Part shown: piece after piece, positions 36,304-52,300 of the stretch
Numbering within the stretch: the stretch's first letter is position 1
Layout: the number at the start of each line of letters is the position of its first letter
DNA from: Ramazzottius varieornatus
Taxonomy: Eukaryota; Tardigrada; Eutardigrada; Parachela; Ramazzottiidae
Direction of reading: 5' to 3'
NCBI GenBank assembly: GCA_001949185.1
Contig: BDGG01000005.1
Span: forward strand, 1,291,249 to 1,355,248
DNA: 64,000 nucleotides
Notes under the pieces: generated by a model
Told to the model about the DNA's origin: nothing
Seen by the model: the letters and a program-made list of their open reading frames with translations, nothing else
Databases searched by the model: none
Position numbers and translations under genes: made by a program

Positions 36304-37301
36304 GGTGTAGCATAGCTTCCGTCACAATCGAACGAAGAAAGCAGCCAACTTGGTCACCTCGCGCCGAACAGAACTGGGATAAGTCCACGCTATCCAGCTG
36401 CGCTTTCGAGGGTACTTTTTCGATTGTCCAAGCGAATGTCCTGGACTTGATGTTTACTCGAGAGCAGGGGAATTTGGAGAATACTGCTCATCAGGAACAA
36501 GATCAGGCCGACACAACCTGCAAAGAGATCACCCGAGTGCGAAATAAAACCCTCTCTGATTTAGTCTGATATTTAAAAAAACCAAATCAGAGGCGTTATT
36601 GCGAGAAACTATCAAACAATCAAGCCAAGACATCTATCTTTGAAATCCGATAACTCCTCGAACGTCGCAGAAAATCACCAGGTCTCATTCTCTGTTAGTA
36701 AGCCTAACTCTTCATACGCGTGCATACCTTCCAACATTTCTCAAATTCCCGTGAACTAGGTCAGATCATCCAAATATCAAAATCCACTAGCCTTACCTCG
36801 TAAGCTGCGATGACAGGACTGTCGCCGAGAGACCACCACCCGCCGATTCCAACGTCGAGGCAAAAATGGCTGACGTGCCGGGCTGCGAGGATGAGTAGTT
36901 TTAATACTTTCGCTATCGTCAAACAGGATCAGACTACCGAACGACACAGGACTTTTACGGGCAGACGCCAAGAAGACGATCAGTATTCAGTTTTCTGGAG
37001 AAGAAAAACCAAAAGATCAGATTTAATTCATTTGTAATTGGGAATTTGGAAGTCAATTTTCGACTGTTGCCAGTTACGTCACTGAAAACTGGCGTTCGGC
37101 GCATTCAGGCCGGTTAGAGTTCGGGTTCACGCTTCATCATTTCAGGATTTGATGCCGGTGGCCTGCCATAATACCGCAATCAAGACTTCAAGGTGGTTCT
37201 GAGAGCGTTTATTTCAGCTGGCCGGACGGCTTTGGTCGATGGTGAGCCGGATTCTTCTGCATGCCAAGTTTACGGTTCTATCTTCGAGCCAATGTCCGAA
37301 A
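36304..37301. other. Spacer between SENP (-) and the 37.3 kb gene (+)
   Basis: Head-to-head arrangement, so it should contain both promoters. No coding sequence supported. Confidence 0.4.
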
Positions 37302-38132
37302 ATGTCGAAAATTGCTTTGGTTCGTTTTCTTGCTTCCGAAGTTCAGGGTTACAGGAAATCAAAATTAAGTTACCGCCAGCTTGTTATTTGTTACAATAGC
37401 CTCTTCAACGCTGGAAAGATGGAGCTAGCGAAGGATGGAACCGAGGTGATGAAAGAAACTGTTGCCGAATGCCTTCACTAGACACGACGCAGCTCTGTCC
37501 GACGGAAGCTTCCTACTTCCCCACCAGCCTTCCGACCACACTGGCTCAAGAGTTCGGTTTAGGGAAAGCCCCGGCACTGAGGAACAGAAAACGAAGCTGG
37601 AAACGGTATGGCTGGGAACTAATCCGTCGAACCATCGGCAAGGAACGACTGGCAGAAATCCGGAAACAAGAAGGCTCCGGTGAAGCAAAAATTCTCAGTC
37701 CATCGCTCCTCTGGACACCGACATTTTCACCGCGGTTCTCCGTAAAACGTTAACAAGTCGGCACGATTAAGTTCATTAGCTAACGTTTGATTTTTCTCAC
37801 AGATTATGCTCGCGAAGTGTCTCAGTTAGAACCGGTGGACAGCAAAGCTTTCGAGAAGAATATCGCAGATACTGCGCTTCAGCCAAGGGAACGCAGAGGA
37901 AGAAAGCAAGTGCTGGATCAGGAAAAACTCCCTTCGGAAATCGACGTTGGTGGCCGTCGAAAGGAAGCCGGTCGTCCGAAGAAGTCAGGATTGTTTGTGG
38001 GTGTCGAACACCCAGCATCTGCCGCAAAAGGAAGCCACGACAGAAGAAGACAGCCGGATCAGCATCTTGCCCGACGTCACCTTCAAGAAGGAACCTGCTG
38101 GCGAATTATCCGATGGCTTGCTCTGTCGGTGA
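37302..38132 (+). CDS. Unrecognised small basic protein gene (tentative 4-exon model, 196 aa)
   Basis: Tentative exons 37302-37445, 37493-37679, 37803-37945 and 38016-38132 join in phase to 591 nt. The protein opens MSKIALVRFLASEVQGY and includes YRQLVICYNSLFNAGKM, a basic block RNRKRSWKRYGWELIRRTIG, a second basic block PRERRGRKQVLDQE, and a C-terminus DVTFKKEP. The RRGRK block (and GRPKKSG if the third intron is retained) is AT-hook-like, and FKKEP resembles a SUMOylation site; both suggest a nuclear protein but do not prove it. The 45-bp first intron and the GTTGGT donor of the third are unusual. No family recognised. It lies head-to-head with the SENP gene, about 1 kb apart. Confidence 0.4.
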
Positions 38133-38312
38133 GGATACATGTAGCGCGCTAGGAGAAACTGAAGCACAGGATTTATTGCTGCGTCTTTTGCCTCAAACTT
38201 CTTACTTGAAAATAGTATTTGGAAAAAATTTATGCGTGAAGTACGGTACTTTGGTTTCTGTGGGTTCCAGTTGGCATAGGTTCCTGGTGTTTTCTTTTAC
38301 TCTTATGGACAC

Positions 38313-38442
38313 TACTGTATACTCTCCCGAAATTCACGTACGTCACTCCATTCAGAGTGTAAAACTAGAGAAAGAGTTCTCATACGGTGACCATAATAGT
38401 CTGAATCAGTGACGTACGTGAATTTCGGGAGAGCATACAGTA
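38313..38442. mobile_element. Inverted-repeat element (MITE family C, about 130 bp, 34-bp arms)
   Basis: The left arm TACTGTATACTCTCCCGAAA continues TTCACGTACGTCACT. The right arm is the reverse complement with one mismatch. Only one copy in this window, but the ends are again TACTGTA. It lies just downstream of the unrecognised gene at 37.3 kb. Confidence 0.7.
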
Positions 38443-39368
38443 TCGGGTAAGGTTCCTGATGGCTTTCAACAGAATTTATGTTCAACTGAGCGTTACCTGA
38501 TCTCGCTGGATACAGAGATGCTCCATTTTACGTGTAGCCATCTTAGTTTTCTAATTTTTAATCTAATAAAAAGACCGTCTGTGCTTGGATGATCTGAAGG
38601 AAGTGTACGCACGTGTAGATAGGAATTTCTTTGCGTTTTTCACGTTGAAATAAAGTTCAGCCTTTGGGCGGTTGACGGAGTAAAAGGTGGTAGTGCCTTT
38701 GAGAGCGGAAACGACCTTTCAATCTCTTGTTCAGAACCGGAAACGAAGGGTTTCAAGTTTTGAGCTTAGTTTCTAGGCACGTGTTTTGTCTCCTACAACG
38801 CTAGCGGGTATTCGACGTGATGACGGGTTTGAGGGGTTCTGGATACGGATGTCTCACTGCGGTCAGAGAGACTAGAGCGGCTCCTCTAATCTCTCTACTG
38901 CGGTATTCCAGACACTACAGAAGAAAAACCACGTCGCTAAAACGTAGTTTATATATTGCCAGCCTACTGTAAATTTGCAAGTATCACAACGTGTTTTTCC
39001 GATTTATACTGTTGAGTATTGTACACGTCGCTACACCATAGTGAAACAAGCCAACTTGGCGCCGCAAAGAATCAAAGGTCTAGCAAGAACACGCGTAAAA
39101 AGGGAGTGAGAAACGGAAGCACAGAACACCCTGCTCCTCGACATCGAATGTAATCGCCGAAGGGTTCTTTGGTCGAGTGTAACTGGGATACATGCGAAAA
39201 CAAGGAGGCTTAAAAACTAAAACTAGAAAAGGAAACCAAGAACGAACGCGTCAGCTCCGTCATTCAACGCGTGCTCGTACAAGAAAACAGTTTTGCGTTC
39301 ACGGAAAATACTACGCGTCGTCAGTCCTGTTCGACCGAGCAGAGGATCTAACGTCGTTGAACGTTCTT
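38443..39368. other. 3' flank of Src-like kinase; no gene seen
   Basis: Follows MITE family C and runs to the kinase stop codon on the minus strand. Only short frames. Confidence 0.45.
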
Positions 39369-44106
<4,738 letters not shown>

Positions 44107-45363
44107 GATTATGGCAAGGATTCGTCGAAGTACACTTGAGCAAAAAATTCTGGAAGGAACAGTCCCAAATCACAGTCTGATCAGGGTAAGGCAGAAGGCC
44201 GGATCAATCAAGAATCAAATCAGGGTAACTCCATGTTGAACAAGCAGGCAATCGAGGATCGCATTTGTTCAGGAAATGGCAGGTAATCTGCGACACTTTA
44301 TCCAGCCAACAGACTGGATCAAATTTTGAAGTCGTGAATCCAATTCTTATATCGTTCCGGTTCTTTCCAATACCATTTTTGAATCGTTGTTGTTCATAAA
44401 GGATTCAGTCTGTCCATCGCAGAAGAATCTGCAGAGAATGAGTAAACGGCTCACGGAGAATACACTCGACAATCAAAATGGACTCACACTTGCTTATACA
44501 AACCGAGAGACAGCTTATACAAAGCAAGAGCTTCGCCCAATCGTCAATCGATGGGGGCGGTCCGTACCGCTTCGGAGCGGTTAAGTCTTTCGCCCTCTCT
44601 CGTCAGAACTTTCGTCACGTTACGGCTCAAGCAGCGGAGATTCTGGGAGAAACACACAAAATCGTTAATGACGTTTCACGGCTTCACCACCAAAGTTACA
44701 AAATGGGTCTGTCCGCGAAAAAAGGCCGAAAAGAGTTTCGACTCGAGTTGATTGTCAATCAACCTAAGTGACGTTTCGGCACGCTATGGAAGCCTCGGTA
44801 TTTCGTCTCGGGTGTTTTCATATTTTTTCCCACCACGTGGTCATGCTTGCGGTTTGCGCGAAGCGCGTGGGACTTGATTTTACGTTATCGAAGCCGCACA
44901 TCTTTCGCGCTCACAGAGAAATCAGCTGTTTCCGTATGATACACGTGCGAGTCAGGAGGCGCAAGAATCTCGCCGTGACACGTGTAATCTGGAATTAATT
45001 TTCATCACAAAGCAAAGATGAAACTTTGTTGCAAAGCACAAATTACTGGAAAGCAGGGGTTCGCTGCGCCATCTGTAATGAGTTCTTCAGAAGTGGCGGG
45101 GCCGGCTGTAGGTGGCGCTTTACCGGTTCGGACCGTCCTGGTCCTAACCAATGTTGTTTCGATATAACTATTTCGATTTTAATTGCACTTACGATTAATT
45201 GGAATACCTCAGGCCGCAGCAATTTCAACTATGTGTGATTCAATCCAGCTGAATTAGTAATTGCAATTAATCGAAATTCGGCTACCGACTGCAATTAGAA
45301 TTATTTCAATTGTGGTAGTTCTTCGTCGCGATTTCAATATTCATACAGCTGGTACTCCAGCGT

Positions 45364-45987
45364 AGTGCTGGAAAAATACGATAAAATTCGATACGATAAT
45401 TTTCGATAAAATATCCGCAGGTATTTTATCGCGGTCTTCTATATTCGTTCGGTATCGACATTTCGATACGACATTTTTCCCATACCGTATTTTCGATATA
45501 TCGTTTCATATCTCAGCGATATATCGATATTTTTGCAAGTAGAGTTTTTTCAGAATTCCGCTGGGTTGAAGGCCAAGAACCCAAGAAGCCGATTTCCACA
45601 TCAAGTATCGGTAAGAACGAAAGCGTCGGATACACCAAAGACGTGGCAGTGCCAAGAGTCCAAGACTTCAAATACACGGAATTAGTACCAAAACCGAATG
45701 GGCGGAGCGTGCTCGCCTGCTCGGCATACTGTGGCCGGAGTCAAGGCTCTGAATTCAACTGGAGTCTTTAGTAAATGTGATATAATTGCCGAGTTTCCCA
45801 TTCAGCAAAATAACGATATATCGAAAATATATCGATATGGCACGATGTGATATCGCCGAATATTTTATTGTGTTATTCGATATGAGTATCATATCGGTAT
45901 TTTCGATACGATATCTGCCGCATATTTTATCGCAAAGATTCGATATATTTCGATACGATATCGATATAACGTATCGTTGCCAGCACG
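45364..45987. mobile_element. Long inverted-repeat element rich in GATA/TATCG motifs (about 620 bp)
   Basis: Starts AGTGCTGGAAAAATACGATA and ends TATCGTTGCCAGCACG. Both flanks are dense in CGATATATCGATA-like words in opposite orientation, around a unique centre (45540-45790). The GTGCTGG ends suggest a non-autonomous DNA transposon of the hAT or Tc1 kind; I cannot decide which. Confidence 0.55.
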
Positions 45988-46103
45988 AGCGTAGAGTACA
46001 CGTCAGATGTTTAGCACAGAGCATGGTACAGCCAAGGCACTATATGCGGATGTGCTGACGTCGACCCGATTGTTATGCTTCTGAAAGTCTCGCGTGTATG
46101 CCA

Positions 46104-46165
46104 TCATACTCGCGAAACATCCCTTAGGGGGTTGGTAGAGGAAAATATTGGGACCGGGGTTCAAC
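46104..46165. mobile_element. MITE family A, internal fragment (inverted relative to copy 1)
   Basis: The internal segment (CGCGAAACATCCCTTAGGGG ... GGACCGGGGTTCAAC) matches the reverse complement of the centre of copy 1 almost base for base, without the terminal repeats. Confidence 0.6.
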
Positions 46166-46504
46166 TTCGATTTTACATTGAGGCCCCTCGTTTTGGCACC
46201 GATGACTCAAGTGGTCTATGATTCACTGTAAAGCTCCGCCGGAAGGCCAGCCTTTTGAGCGGAGATCTCGCAACAAGGTTATCAATTCCGTATTAATCAA
46301 TAAGCCAACATCTTCGAATGGTTAGTACACAATTGACTGATCAAATCCGAAATCACGACTAATAACTCATCAAATACTTAGAACGATTCGCCAAAAAAAT
46401 TAAAAAAATCAGAAAACATCGGGGAATCATCCTGAGAAAATTATTGTGCTGTCTGGAGTTCGAGCTTCCCCTGATGAGTTTGCGATTCAGAGTTTCTTGG
46501 GTAT

Positions 46505-46990
46505 AAAACTCAAACGTGCACTGTGCATTTGAGCACTGGGCCGCAGGTCCAAAAGTATGCTGTAACTGTGCTGCGCACATTACCAGGGCGCAGTACGCTG
46601 CGCTGTGCTGCACAACTTTTAATCCCAGTGGCTAAGCAGCTGTGCTGCAGATGCACATCGACCTGGTGCGCGGAAAGCCGGTGTATTGACGTGGCTTATA
46701 ATTCAGTCAGCGAAATCGGTAGTCAACCTGGAGAACCTTGCCCTGAAGTACGGCCAAGATGAGACGGCTGACGTTGGGATGCCCAAAAACTTGCCCAAAC
46801 TAATTTTCGTTAGGTTTTGGTAGGTGCATCTGCGCGGTAGTCCTTGGCTTTCTGCTGTATGCTGTGCTGTGCCACATAAATTTCATCAGTTCACGCGCTG
46901 TAGCTGTGCTGCAGCACAGCACAGCCACAGTGCAGTGCAGCGCATGCGGCCAGATTCCGTGCTCTACTGTGCATGAAGTAGTGATGTTCT
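46505..46990. repeat. Imperfect inverted-repeat region of GCTGTGCTGCAG words
   Basis: CTGTGCTGCGCA, CGCTGTGCTGCACAAC and AGCTGTGCTGCAGATGC on the left face GCTGTGCTGCAGCACAGCAC and CACAGTGCAGTGCAGCGCAT on the right. Terminal CACTGTGCAT and CTCTACTGTGCATG are also inverted. Likely a decayed foldback or MITE. Confidence 0.5.
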
Positions 46991-48802
46991 AATATGGGTT
47001 AATGAGATCTAATAAAATAAAAATAAAGATCCGCCGTCCATCAAAGTTCTAATAAGCGACCACAACTATAGTGAAACGTCTACCTGATTTAATAAAATAT
47101 TACTTTAGTAGAACTTTCGGGGGTTTGTTATTAAAATATATTTTAATATCGGAGAACTCGACGGAAGATCTGAAGATTTAGAATCACAACCATCAGATCA
47201 GCGAAAATACTGTAGTACAGCTTGCACCCCGCGCCTGCACACTGTAACATGGCCGGTTGAAGTGTCAGACTGTATGCAGGTGCACGATGTTTAAGGGTAT
47301 TTATTTTGGAGTAGCCCTACTGTGCTGCTGTACAGGCATCATTATGGTGTGGCGCACTTTATAAGGCGTGGTCGCCCATCGAGAAACCAACGCACACGCA
47401 TCAAAACTCAGCAAATCAACCAGTTTTTCGAATCAGCGGTAGCGTTACCCGTATTAAAATATGTTTTACTATAGATAATGGACAACTTGATAACAATAAA
47501 ATATCGCACTTCCGGTTTCGAGTTAATAAAATATAAACATTGGAATGCAGTGCCCAATTCTGTTTACTAAATATTACTAAATGTAGTAGATGTTCAAACC
47601 ATCTACTATCATCTGCTTTGATATAATGTTACTATATAAGAACATCGCTAGCATGAAGCCATGAATATACATGCGAAAGAGACACCAGAGTTGGAATGTT
47701 GAATGAAATAAAAACCAGTTCACTTCACACTGTAACATCTCTGCAACTTTGCAAGTCGCTGCAAGCATCACATTCTTTGCGCGAAGTCACCATAATTTTC
47801 GTCTTTCATAAGTTGGCTGTAGTTAATTATGATCGTCAAGATTACTGTGGCATCATCACTTTTGAATAAATCCCGATCAGGCGTTCGTAGTTTCCGGGAC
47901 CTCCAGCGCCGGGATCGGTACGTGGTGTTCGTGTCAATCGTATGCACACGGGATTGGCAGCTCTGATCGCTCCAGTACTGTACATGAGCGAAGCGGTTCG
48001 TTCCGCCGTCTCGCTAGGGTATATACAGAGCAGTGACGTCGTACTTGTTGGTAATCCTTGCCGATCAACAACAGAGAATATACAGATTGCGAACGAAAGC
48101 GCACTAGCACAATTCGATACGCACAGAACCACCGTGGCATCATAGGAAAAAGTGTATAACGTATCACGTCTAGCGGAAAGCCATATTTCTTATCTGTGTC
48201 TTTCATTGCCTTCTCGAAGGAATCATTCACGGAAGAATGTTGTCTACCGAGCGTTGCATGAATTACAAGGCAAGGCGAAAGTATCACGGCCAGTTATACA
48301 CTGTCGAGTTGTTTTGACTGCATATCCTACCAATCCATCTTGCCGCTCCTCTTCTCTTATATGCCCATCATCAACTTGGATACTCTTCTGTAACCATTTG
48401 CTGGCTGACGTCGACCCGACGCATCCCAGTTGTACTTGCGGATATGACAAAACGGTTCAAGCTTTCCGTCAATGGACCATCCAGTGCCAAAGGCAGAGTT
48501 GAGGGTAATTATACAGCCGCTGAATCGGGTCACTTTACGCCGTCGCAAAATATGTTCGTTCTTGGCTGAGTCTACGTGTGATGAGTAGCTCTGTGGTGTA
48601 CCCCGCAACGACACCTGCTGAGACACTCGCAACATTTGTTCAACCGTTCTGCTCATCATACTCATTGATCAGCTGACTAGTACCCGTTCACTCTGCCGTT
48701 TGTGTCACGTGGCTACGCATCCTTGGCATGCGATGAGGTGTTTGACCTAGAGGCAGAACGTATGCCGGGCAGAACGAGCTTTCTTTCCGTTAGTTGGTTG
48801 TC

Positions 48803-48949
48803 TACTGTAATGCTTCATGAACTTGGCGAAGTGAGTCATGATACGCGTACAGTTAAACCCCGGTCTCGAAATTGTGCCCTGACAATCCCCTAAGGGATGT
48901 TTTGCGCGTATGATAATTCACTTCGCCAAGTTCATGAAGCATTACAGTA
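48803..48949. mobile_element. MITE family A, copy 2 (147 bp, near-perfect 30-bp arms)
   Basis: The left arm starts TACTGTAATGCTTCATGAAC and continues TTGGCGAAGT. The right arm is its exact reverse complement for about 30 bp. The core CCCCTAAGGGATGTTTTGCG is shared with copy 1. The almost intact arms suggest a recent insertion. Confidence 0.8.
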
Positions 48950-49099
48950 CGTCACCGCTGTTCCTGTCAGTCAGGGGTGCAACTGTGCGGTAAGGCAGCT
49001 GTTGCGGTGACGTAGTGCGCGAGTTGATGCGATGGATATTATACAGGGGATTGATTAGCTGTTGCTTTGCCAAAAGGATCTGTCAAAGGCTGGAAAACG

Positions 49100-49223
49100 A
49101 TGGTCTTTTCTTGTAAATCAGAGCTGATCCGCTGCTTGTGTACATCACAGTTTGGAATAGTTTCTGTTGCGTATTGTCGAGACGGCTTGCGTGCAGCGAG
49201 TAATTACGATTGGTTGTGTTCTG
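49100..49223 (+). other. Candidate first coding exon of PHACTR
   Basis: An ATG-initiated frame (MVFSCKSELIRCLC...) stays open for 124 nt and ends at G|GTTAAG in the phase needed by the exon at 49354. It has no recognisable conserved sequence, so the real start could be another upstream exon. Confidence 0.3.
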
Positions 49224-49353
49224 GTTAAGGCATTCACGTGCGTGTTTGCCACTACAGCAGCCCGCAAAGAAAGGAGAAGTTTACTGCTGTGAACTAGTGA
49301 CGGATGTTTGCTACATCTGTCATTTAACTTACTTATCGTCTCTTTCTTTGAAG

Positions 49354-52300
49354 GTTCTCGCACGCTGCCGATTAGCTTCGGTCGTAAACTGGAGAGCACT
49401 GAGTCTGGAACTGATGGAAAAGACGAAGCGGCAGCAGAAGAAACAGTGCTTGAAGAAGTCAACGATGGAAACATAACCTCGACAGCCATCAACTCTCCCC
49501 TTTCACCTGATCTCAGCACGGGGGCTCCTGTTGCCAAGTCTTCTTCCTCTTCCTCTCGCTTTGCCACACTACGGAAATGGTTTAAACCATGGAAGTGGAG
49601 ACGGTCGAAAAGGAATGGCGAGATGCGGAGTAAAGGTGCCGAGATGGAAGATGTCGACGGTATTGGTGCCACTGTCGTCGCTAACAGGCCTTCAGAAAGG
49701 ATATTAAATCAGTCTTTATCAGGTACGACATTTTACGAGTGATTTGCGATCAGATTCGTCGAAGCCCCCAACGACGTTGCGTCAATCGCCTTGCATTAAT
49801 TCCCTTCGCTGTCATTTGAATAAATTATCCCGTGATTTACTACACGTGTTTCATGCATGTGTTTCGTATCTTTTGACAGGTGTGGCAGCTTCTTTGAAGT
49901 TTTTTTCTGAATTGCTAATCGTGAGGATGATGGAAAATTTGTTCAGAATCGTTTGAATTCTCGAGGGACCTGTTCTCATTACGTTCATTCTCTCGCGTCC
50001 ATTCGCAAGCTACACACGTTCAGCTTGGTTTTTCTGATGAATCTGGGCCTAACAAGGCTGACATGCTTGTTTGTTTCGGACGAAGAACGAAATCTTTCAG
50101 GGGTAATTCTTTTTGAAATTCCGAATTTTCTTAAAGTCCGTAGAAATTGCTTTTGGAATGGCACATTTTAATGCTCCATATTTGAATGTGTTTTTTATTC
50201 ACTGACTGAAGAGGATGAATGATCACATGCACTTTTTGTGTGGCTTATTATGTGGCTTACTTTGTTTAGGATTCAGGGCAGTAAGTTTTTGATCGATATG
50301 TGTAGCGTGTAGAAGGGGGAGACCCATGCGCGGAAATCATGACAGTGAACCCGCTAAGAAAAATGGTTATGAGACCGGCAAATTTGATGGGTTGACTGAC
50401 TGGACTTTCTGAAGAGGATTCATGGCCAATGAAGCGATAAAGCGAAGGGAACCGTGCGAAATGTTGTTATGTATTGCTACTGTGGTGGATTTTCTTCTGT
50501 AGATACCATTGCTTTTGGCAGCGGACAGAATCAAGTCAGTCAAAAGAGCAGCTTCCCTATCCTCAACGATACAGCCGTACCACCGATAAGTATGCCTCTG
50601 TCCTTGCTGATCTAGACATTTGCCTTTTTGTCTTTTGAAGTACTGTATTCCCTCGAAAGTTCTGCGAATCACGTGACTGTCGTGGTAAATATCATCCGGC
50701 GGGGAACAGAAAGTATCTATACCTTCAATCAAAGACTGCTCCCCAGTCAAGTGTAATGATGGGCGACAATCAAACAATCAGGGATACCAGTGCGGGTGTA
50801 ATTTACTGGCATGTCGACGTAATTTGCAGAACTATCGAGGGACTACAGTACTGTAGTGATACCAAATTATAGCGCACTCAACCACGTGAACAGTAAATGA
50901 TGCCCGGGTGAAAGTCACAGAGACGGCTCTGAGTCATCTGATCGTGCTGGACAACAATGACTCATCACGTGGTTGAGTACGCGATAATTTGGTAGTACTA
51001 CAGTATAATTACTTTAAGCCATTTGTCTGTATTTTATATTCATGCTGTTGTCTTTATTATTGCGAAAACAGGTGTGGCTGATGTCAAGTTGACCCTGAAT
51101 TCCACCAAATCCTCTGTGCAAAGCAATTCCCACACGACTTCCACATCGTCGCCGGTCGTCAAGAAAGGCATCAGAATACAAGGTAATAATATGGGTAATT
51201 TTGGGCCGGAAGTGAGCGGTTGAATGAGAGGTTTTTCGCCGCTTCAACTCGTGAGTGTTGAAATAACTGACTTTCTCTGTTGCGCCTCGGCGGCAAGCAT
51301 TGACACCAATTGGATAAATTGGCACTGACATGCAGTCGACGACTCCCTGATGAGAAGGAGCCAAATCGGATTTGCTTTTCTCAGCAATGAGAAAAGTCGT
51401 ACTGTACGCGAGAAGGATCCTTTGGCGGGAAGCGAAACTTTCCGAGAGTCGATCGATAATGCGTGCCAGAAACAATACACACCGAAAAACGTTCTGACTA
51501 AAAAAGACGATAAATCGGACCGAACCGTTGATATCTTGAGTGTAGTGCAGAATAAGATTATGGGAGGTTCGCTGGTTTCAGCTTTCCGTTTGAGCTCGCT
51601 CACCTATTGGCGAAGTATGACTGTTGTATGAATGTTCTTTCTAATTCCAGAGTCTTCCCAAGCTACGACGGTGTACAATGGAAAGGGCGACGACGGGTCA
51701 AACAGCCCACTTCGCGGTCCCCGGGACAGCAAGAACTCACCGGTTGCTCAGAATTCCCCGCTGTACAAATACACCACGGAGACCAGTGTTGTCCGGTCGC
51801 AACCACTGGTCGTGCCTGCGCCGGTAAACGGACGGAACGATTCGCAAGATTCGCCGAAGCCATCGTCGTTGAAGAGCAGATTGGTGGGATTCGGAGTTGC
51901 ACCTGATTCGCCACGTAATGGCTCACCTGTGATAAACAACTTTGAATCGACCACACCACGGTGTAAGTTTGTGAAATTCAAATTTGCCTTCCGGCATTGT
52001 ATGATGATTTATGTCCGCCCTCAGTAATTGTCAGCTACATTGTCGTTGTGTTGTGTAGTTGCAGCAATGAATGGCAGCTCGTCTGGGATGGAAGGTAATC
52101 AGGTACGCGCTGCTGTTGGCATGGAACTTTTTGGGAAAGTTTGTATCTGAAACTTGACGAAAAACAGGAAGATGTGTTCGCCCACCTGATACGTGGGCAC
52201 CCCAGACGGACCGTTGGTACTGTAGAAAGTTCCATTGAGCCAAGGCGAAAGCTGAAAAGGGTCTCCGTCGTTTTATTTTCACATAGCTGGAATTTGTTTG

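Larger units (their letters stand above)
44107..48802. other. Repeat-rich, gene-free block upstream of the Src-like kinase
   Basis: Holds the 620-bp GATA/TATCG element, the MITE A fragment, the GCTGTGCTGCAG foldback and AT-rich DNA with repeated AATAAAATAT words (47000-47560). No supportable gene. Confidence 0.5.

Noticed and set aside
46150-46166. GGTTCAAC resembling a tRNA B-box (possible tRNA or SINE)
   Set aside because: No A-box at a proper distance and no cloverleaf; it is the core of MITE family A.
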